A stretch of 9,928 nt of DNA from Bacteroidia bacterium (GTDB taxonomy: Bacteria > Bacteroidota > Bacteroidia > Bacteroidales > GCA-2748055): assembly GCA_030596245.1 (NCBI GenBank), contig JAUVKN010000140.1, positions 1 to 9,928 on the forward strand, in the 5' to 3' direction. This document shows positions 6,937 to 9,928 of this stretch, one piece after another (position 1 is the stretch's first letter; the number at the start of each line of letters is the position of its first letter). The translations under genes were made by a program, and so were the position numbers. The notes beneath the pieces are model-generated. The model did no database searches and was not told where the DNA came from. It saw nothing but the letters and a program-made list of their open reading frames with translations.

Positions 6937-9750
6937 CTATTTTTTGTAAATTTTGGCATAAGAGGGTGGAGAATTTCCAGTGCTCCTGCTGAGAATATAC
7001 AGACCTTCCGCCAAGGATGTCAGGTCAATGAAATCCTGATTTCCCCCAAGGTTTTTTTCCATCACCTTCCTGCCCTCCAGATCGGTGATTGTTATGGTGG
7101 CTTCTTCATTTAACGGATCCATGAAAAGGAGTTCTGAGACAGGATTGGGATAGACACTGAATTTGTCTGAAAACGCTTTGATTTCCCTCTTTGAGACGGG
7201 AGTATCAGGTTTTTCAAGCCTTTTGGTGGTGTAAAGATGGAACTGGCCAGGCTCAAGTGATATCAACCCGTTTACATCTGCCACAACAATGCTGTCGGAG
7301 GTGAAAAAATCATACCACCAGCCCGTCCTGCTAAAAGAGGGATTAAGGGATTGATCAACCACATCGAAATTACCAATGATCCTTACATCCATATCCTCAT
7401 GATTGATCTCTATCCTTTTGCCGCCACCCGACAGACTCAAACTGAAATCATGTGATGCAAAGGCTGGTTCAGCCACTTTCAAATGGATCAGCGAAGACCA
7501 CACCTGGTATAACCTTTTACGGCCGGACTCATTAAAATAGTCCCAGCGAATCGGTTTGTTACAAACACGGCAATCATAGTCAATGCTGAAATCATAGCCC
7601 AGTTCACCAAATTGCCAGATCATTTTTGGGCCGGGGATTGTAAAGAAAAAGGCACCTGCGAGTTCCATTCGCCTTAGTGCAGTTTCCGGATCACGCGTAC
7701 TGTAGCTGCCGGATTCTTTGCCAAATTCCATATTTTTGTACATCAGGCGCTCCTCATCATGGCTCTCCATATACCCTATCACATGGGGGTCATTCCATCC
7801 GCGTTTTTTATAGGAGATCCAGCTGAAATCCGATTTGCCATTCTCATTGTAGCCCATGGTGGCTTCATTATAATTATAGTTGGAGTTTCCCCAGAGCATC
7901 ATACCATAATTGGCCAACTCCTTCTCTTCCGTATTGTCACAAAAATGTTCCAGGATCACATAGGTGTTCTCCTTAAAGGCCCAGATGGAATCGGCCATCC
8001 GTTTCAGGAACCCAATTCTTTGGGCGTCGTAGGCCGAAGTCTGTGATTCATTATAGATGGCATTTCCTTCCGTATCGGTCCCCAGGTATGTGTTTTTCTG
8101 TGTAAATCCCTTGGTAAGATCAAACCGGAAACCATCAATTTTATAATTGTCTGCCCAGTAGCGCAAGGACCTGTCCATAAAATTCTGGGTATGGATACTG
8201 GAATGGTTAAAATCGAAAAAAACACTGTAAGGGTGCCTGGCCTGGTACCATCCTTTGGGGTCATTCAAATCAAAGTCTTCGTTTAACCAGGGATTGTTTG
8301 CCGAAGGGTATCCCTGACTGTCCTGGTAAAGCAACGCAAAAGGGGTTCCCCATTCGATGTGATTGAATACCACATCCTGGATCACTGCAATTCCCCGGGA
8401 GTGACAGGAATCAATGAATGTTTTTAAGTCGGCTCCGGGACCGTAATATTTATCGGGAGCAAAAAAATAGGTCGGATTGTATCCCCAGCTTTCATTGTCC
8501 TGGAATTCATTGAATGGCATCAATTCAATAGCATTGATCCCAAGGTTTTCAAGGTAATTAAGGGTGTCGGTAAGGGTTTTCCAATCGTGGGCATTGATGA
8601 AGTCACGAACCAGCAATTCATAGATAACCAGCTCCTCTTTTTCGGGGGGAGAAAAATCATTTACCTGCCAGGAAAAGGGGGATTGTGCAGTTTGAAATAC
8701 TGAATAATGGGTGTTTTCCAACCCCGTATAGAGTGCTTCAATTCCAGGATAGGTCGCCTCGCTAATGCCTTTGTCCCTGGAGGGATCAATCAGCAGTTCG
8801 GTGTAGGGATCGGCAATGGTTATCTCCCCATCAACCAGATAATGGAAACGGTATAGTTTATTGGGTTCAAGATTGTCTATCCGGATCCAGAATCGTTCAC
8901 CATCGGGAGTTATTTTCATATAATAAGCATCCATGGGAAGCCAGCCTGAAAAATCTCCTATGCTGAATATATGCTCTTTACCAGGGGCATACAGGGAAAG
9001 AAGAATGCTGGTTTCCGACAGATAATTGATCCCGTCCATCATTCCATCCGGTAACAATTCCACCGTAGGTTCAGGACGTACATAAAAGTAGACCGTGTCT
9101 GTTGTCTCCTCTGTTTCATTGGCGGCCCAGATAACGATTCTGTTTTCACCATATGTATCTCCGATAAATGTATGGGTGAGGGTATTGTTGGTAGTCCCTG
9201 TTGCATACAGACCATGTTGATAGAATACAATTGTATCTGCATTGCTTGTCGCCACACTCACTTCAAGGGAATCATTGAGCTCAATAATAACTGTTTTTTC
9301 CGAAGGAGCAATCACGTTGATTTGTAACCCTTCCGGAAAAATATCAATGAGATAGTCCTGGGTCTGTTTACTGCCATCCTCGCTGCGTATGACAATGGCA
9401 ATCTGTGTGATCACTTTTTCTGTTGAGGCTCCATAGTAGGTGAATAGATCGGGAGATAATGTAAGATTATAAGTGCTGGAATCAATGTATTGCAATTCTG
9501 GTTGGACTACATTGTCACCCCATGAACCGATGACATGCTGCCACTGGGAACCATCTTTGAAATTAACTCCCGTATGGGCAAAAAGTTTTCCGGTGTAATT
9601 GTTTAAAGCTCCTGGCTCCTGGCTGGCATCAAAAATAATGGAAACCGATCCGGTGGCAACCGGTACTTCCGGAATGGTGGTAAGGACCTGGCCAAACAGG
9701 GATGCTGCTGTGATATATAGTACTGAGAAAAGAGTGAAAAGCTTTTTCAT
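6937..9750 (-). CDS. Secreted multidomain GH13 alpha-amylase with T9SS sorting domain
   Basis: An alpha-glucan hydrolase predicted to be exported and then carried over the outer membrane by the type IX system. Domains: signal peptide 1-20 (cleavage near Gly20/Gln21); a beta-rich module (about 30-138) of a kind I recall at the N-terminus of Bacteroidota amylases; an Ig-like module (about 141-226); a CBM48/E-set-like module (about 229-325) with GDFSGW; the GH13 barrel (about 371-760); a beta-sandwich to about 845; a short linker; and a type A sorting domain (about 863-937) starting FSVYPNPVSE and ending YAKIYKK. GH13 regions are intact: DVVFNH 459-464, GFRFDL 540-545 with nucleophile Asp544, ILEHF with acid/base Glu601, and ESHDEER 662-668 with Asp665. 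Cys727 and Cys730 form a CxxC in the barrel. No Sus-type binding genes are near. No Shine-Dalgarno is seen; an inverted-repeat element begins 20 bp upstream of the start. Exact specificity (amylase, pullulanase or other) is not decidable by eye. Confidence 0.95.
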   Translation of the reverse strand: MKKLFTLFSVLYITAASLFGQVLTTIPEVPVATGSVSIIFDASQEPGALNNYTGKLFAHTGVNFKDGSQWQHVIGSWGDNVVQPELQYIDSSTYNLTLSPDLFTYYGASTEKVITQIAIVIRSEDGSKQTQDYLIDIFPEGLQINVIAPSEKTVIIELNDSLEVSVATSNADTIVFYQHGLYATGTTNNTLTHTFIGDTYGENRIVIWAANETEETTDTVYFYVRPEPTVELLPDGMMDGINYLSETSILLSLYAPGKEHIFSIGDFSGWLPMDAYYMKITPDGERFWIRIDNLEPNKLYRFHYLVDGEITIADPYTELLIDPSRDKGISEATYPGIEALYTGLENTHYSVFQTAQSPFSWQVNDFSPPEKEELVIYELLVRDFINAHDWKTLTDTLNYLENLGINAIELMPFNEFQDNESWGYNPTYFFAPDKYYGPGADLKTFIDSCHSRGIAVIQDVVFNHIEWGTPFALLYQDSQGYPSANNPWLNEDFDLNDPKGWYQARHPYSVFFDFNHSSIHTQNFMDRSLRYWADNYKIDGFRFDLTKGFTQKNTYLGTDTEGNAIYNESQTSAYDAQRIGFLKRMADSIWAFKENTYVILEHFCDNTEEKELANYGMMLWGNSNYNYNEATMGYNENGKSDFSWISYKKRGWNDPHVIGYMESHDEERLMYKNMEFGKESGSYSTRDPETALRRMELAGAFFFTIPGPKMIWQFGELGYDFSIDYDCRVCNKPIRWDYFNESGRKRLYQVWSSLIHLKVAEPAFASHDFSLSLSGGGKRIEINHEDMDVRIIGNFDVVDQSLNPSFSRTGWWYDFFTSDSIVVADVNGLISLEPGQFHLYTTKRLEKPDTPVSKREIKAFSDKFSVYPNPVSELLFMDPLNEEATITITDLEGRKVMEKNLGGNQDFIDLTSLAEGLYILSRSTGNSPPSYAKIYKK

Positions 9751-9770
9751 GATTCAACATTAAACAAAGA

Positions 9771-9912
9771 AAGAGGCTGTCTCAAAAAATACCTAGTTTT
9801 CTTTCCTGATATTTTACCGCCAAGTGGTTATTAGCATAGCTAAAAATGCCAGGTTACTTCTAAAGTATCCCTCAGAAAAACAGAGAGGCTGCCCTTTTTG
9901 AGACAACCTCTT
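9771..9912. mobile_element. MITE-like element or repeat with 18-bp terminal inverted repeats
   Basis: The left end reads aagaggctgtctcaaaaa (9771-9788). The right end, 9895-9912, reads aagaggttgtctcaaaaa on the minus strand, identical except at one base. They enclose about 106 bp with no coding potential, including a small palindrome TTAGC-ATA-GCTAA (9831-9843). The ends resemble insertion-sequence termini that I associate with Bacteroidota, but I cannot verify this. No clear target-site duplication flanks the pair. A non-mobile intergenic repeat is the main alternative. Confidence 0.45.
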
Positions 9913-9915
9913 CTG
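9876..9915 (-). terminator. Terminator-like hairpin for a leftward gene outside the window
   Basis: Read on the minus strand, cagaagaggttg (9915-9904) pairs with cagcctctctg (9891-9881), giving an 11-bp stem with one G-U pair and one bulged A, closed by a 12-nt loop. TTTTT (9880-9876) follows at once. This fits an intrinsic terminator for a minus-strand gene whose end lies right of the window. The long loop and bulge weaken the call, and the 5' arm is shared with the right inverted repeat of the element above. Confidence 0.45.
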
Positions 9916-9928
9916 TTATTGTGATATA

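Larger units (their letters stand above)
9751..9928. other. Intergenic region upstream of the amylase
   Basis: The largest non-coding stretch in the window. Apart from the inverted-repeat element and the terminator-like hairpin I see nothing definite. On the minus strand TTTCTTTG lies close upstream of the amylase ATG and differs from TAnnTTTG at one base, but has no -33 partner at the right distance. The amylase promoter is therefore unplaced and may lie inside the element. Confidence 0.5.

Noticed and set aside
9771..9912. Full insertion sequence
   Set aside because: The interval between the inverted ends is about 106 bp and holds no transposase or fragment of one.
1..9928. Novel defence, mobile or biosynthetic system
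   Set aside because: All seven genes belong to recognised families and no unexplained coding stretch remains.

Overview
The window looks like ordinary chromosomal DNA from a member of the Bacteroidota, probably a Bacteroidales/Marinilabiliales-like lineage. The evidence is a secreted amylase with a type A type IX secretion (T9SS) C-terminal sorting domain, an IleS of the long 'type II' form with a GIHH active-site motif, a TraR/DksA protein with a degenerate zinc finger, the gene order ileS-dksA-lspA, starts that mostly lack Shine-Dalgarno sequences, and a good match to the Bacteroidota promoter consensus (TTG / TAnnTTTG) upstream of ileS. This placement rests on remembered family features, not on a database search.

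Layout from left to right. 1-728 (minus): the N-terminal half of a lipoprotein alkaline phosphatase, running off the left edge. 796-1587 (minus): a secreted glycerophosphodiester phosphodiesterase. The two could work in series, one releasing glycerol-3-phosphate from phosphodiesters and the other removing phosphate from monoesters. 1588-1699: a divergent intergenic region with a 12-bp direct repeat. 1700-2320 (plus): a DUF502-type membrane protein, the only plus-strand gene. It converges on lspA with one base between the stop codons. 2322-2951 (minus) lspA, 2974-3348 (minus) a TraR/DksA-family protein and 3408-6842 (minus) ileS form a housekeeping operon, read ileS to dksA to lspA from a promoter at about 6880-6910. 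6937-9750 (minus): a 937-residue multidomain GH13 amylase exported by the T9SS. 9751-9928: non-coding sequence with an 18-bp near-perfect inverted repeat enclosing about 140 bp (a MITE-like element or other repeat) and a terminator-like hairpin facing leftward.

LspA would process lipoproteins such as the alkaline phosphatase at the left end. The phosphatase, phosphodiesterase and amylase are all predicted to act outside the cytoplasm, in phosphate and glucan scavenging. I found no tRNA, rRNA, CRISPR array, integrase, transposase, phage gene or defence gene. No stretch longer than 180 bases lacks a gene. I do not see a previously undescribed system. The most interesting points are the IleS active-site signature and the inverted-repeat element close to the amylase start.
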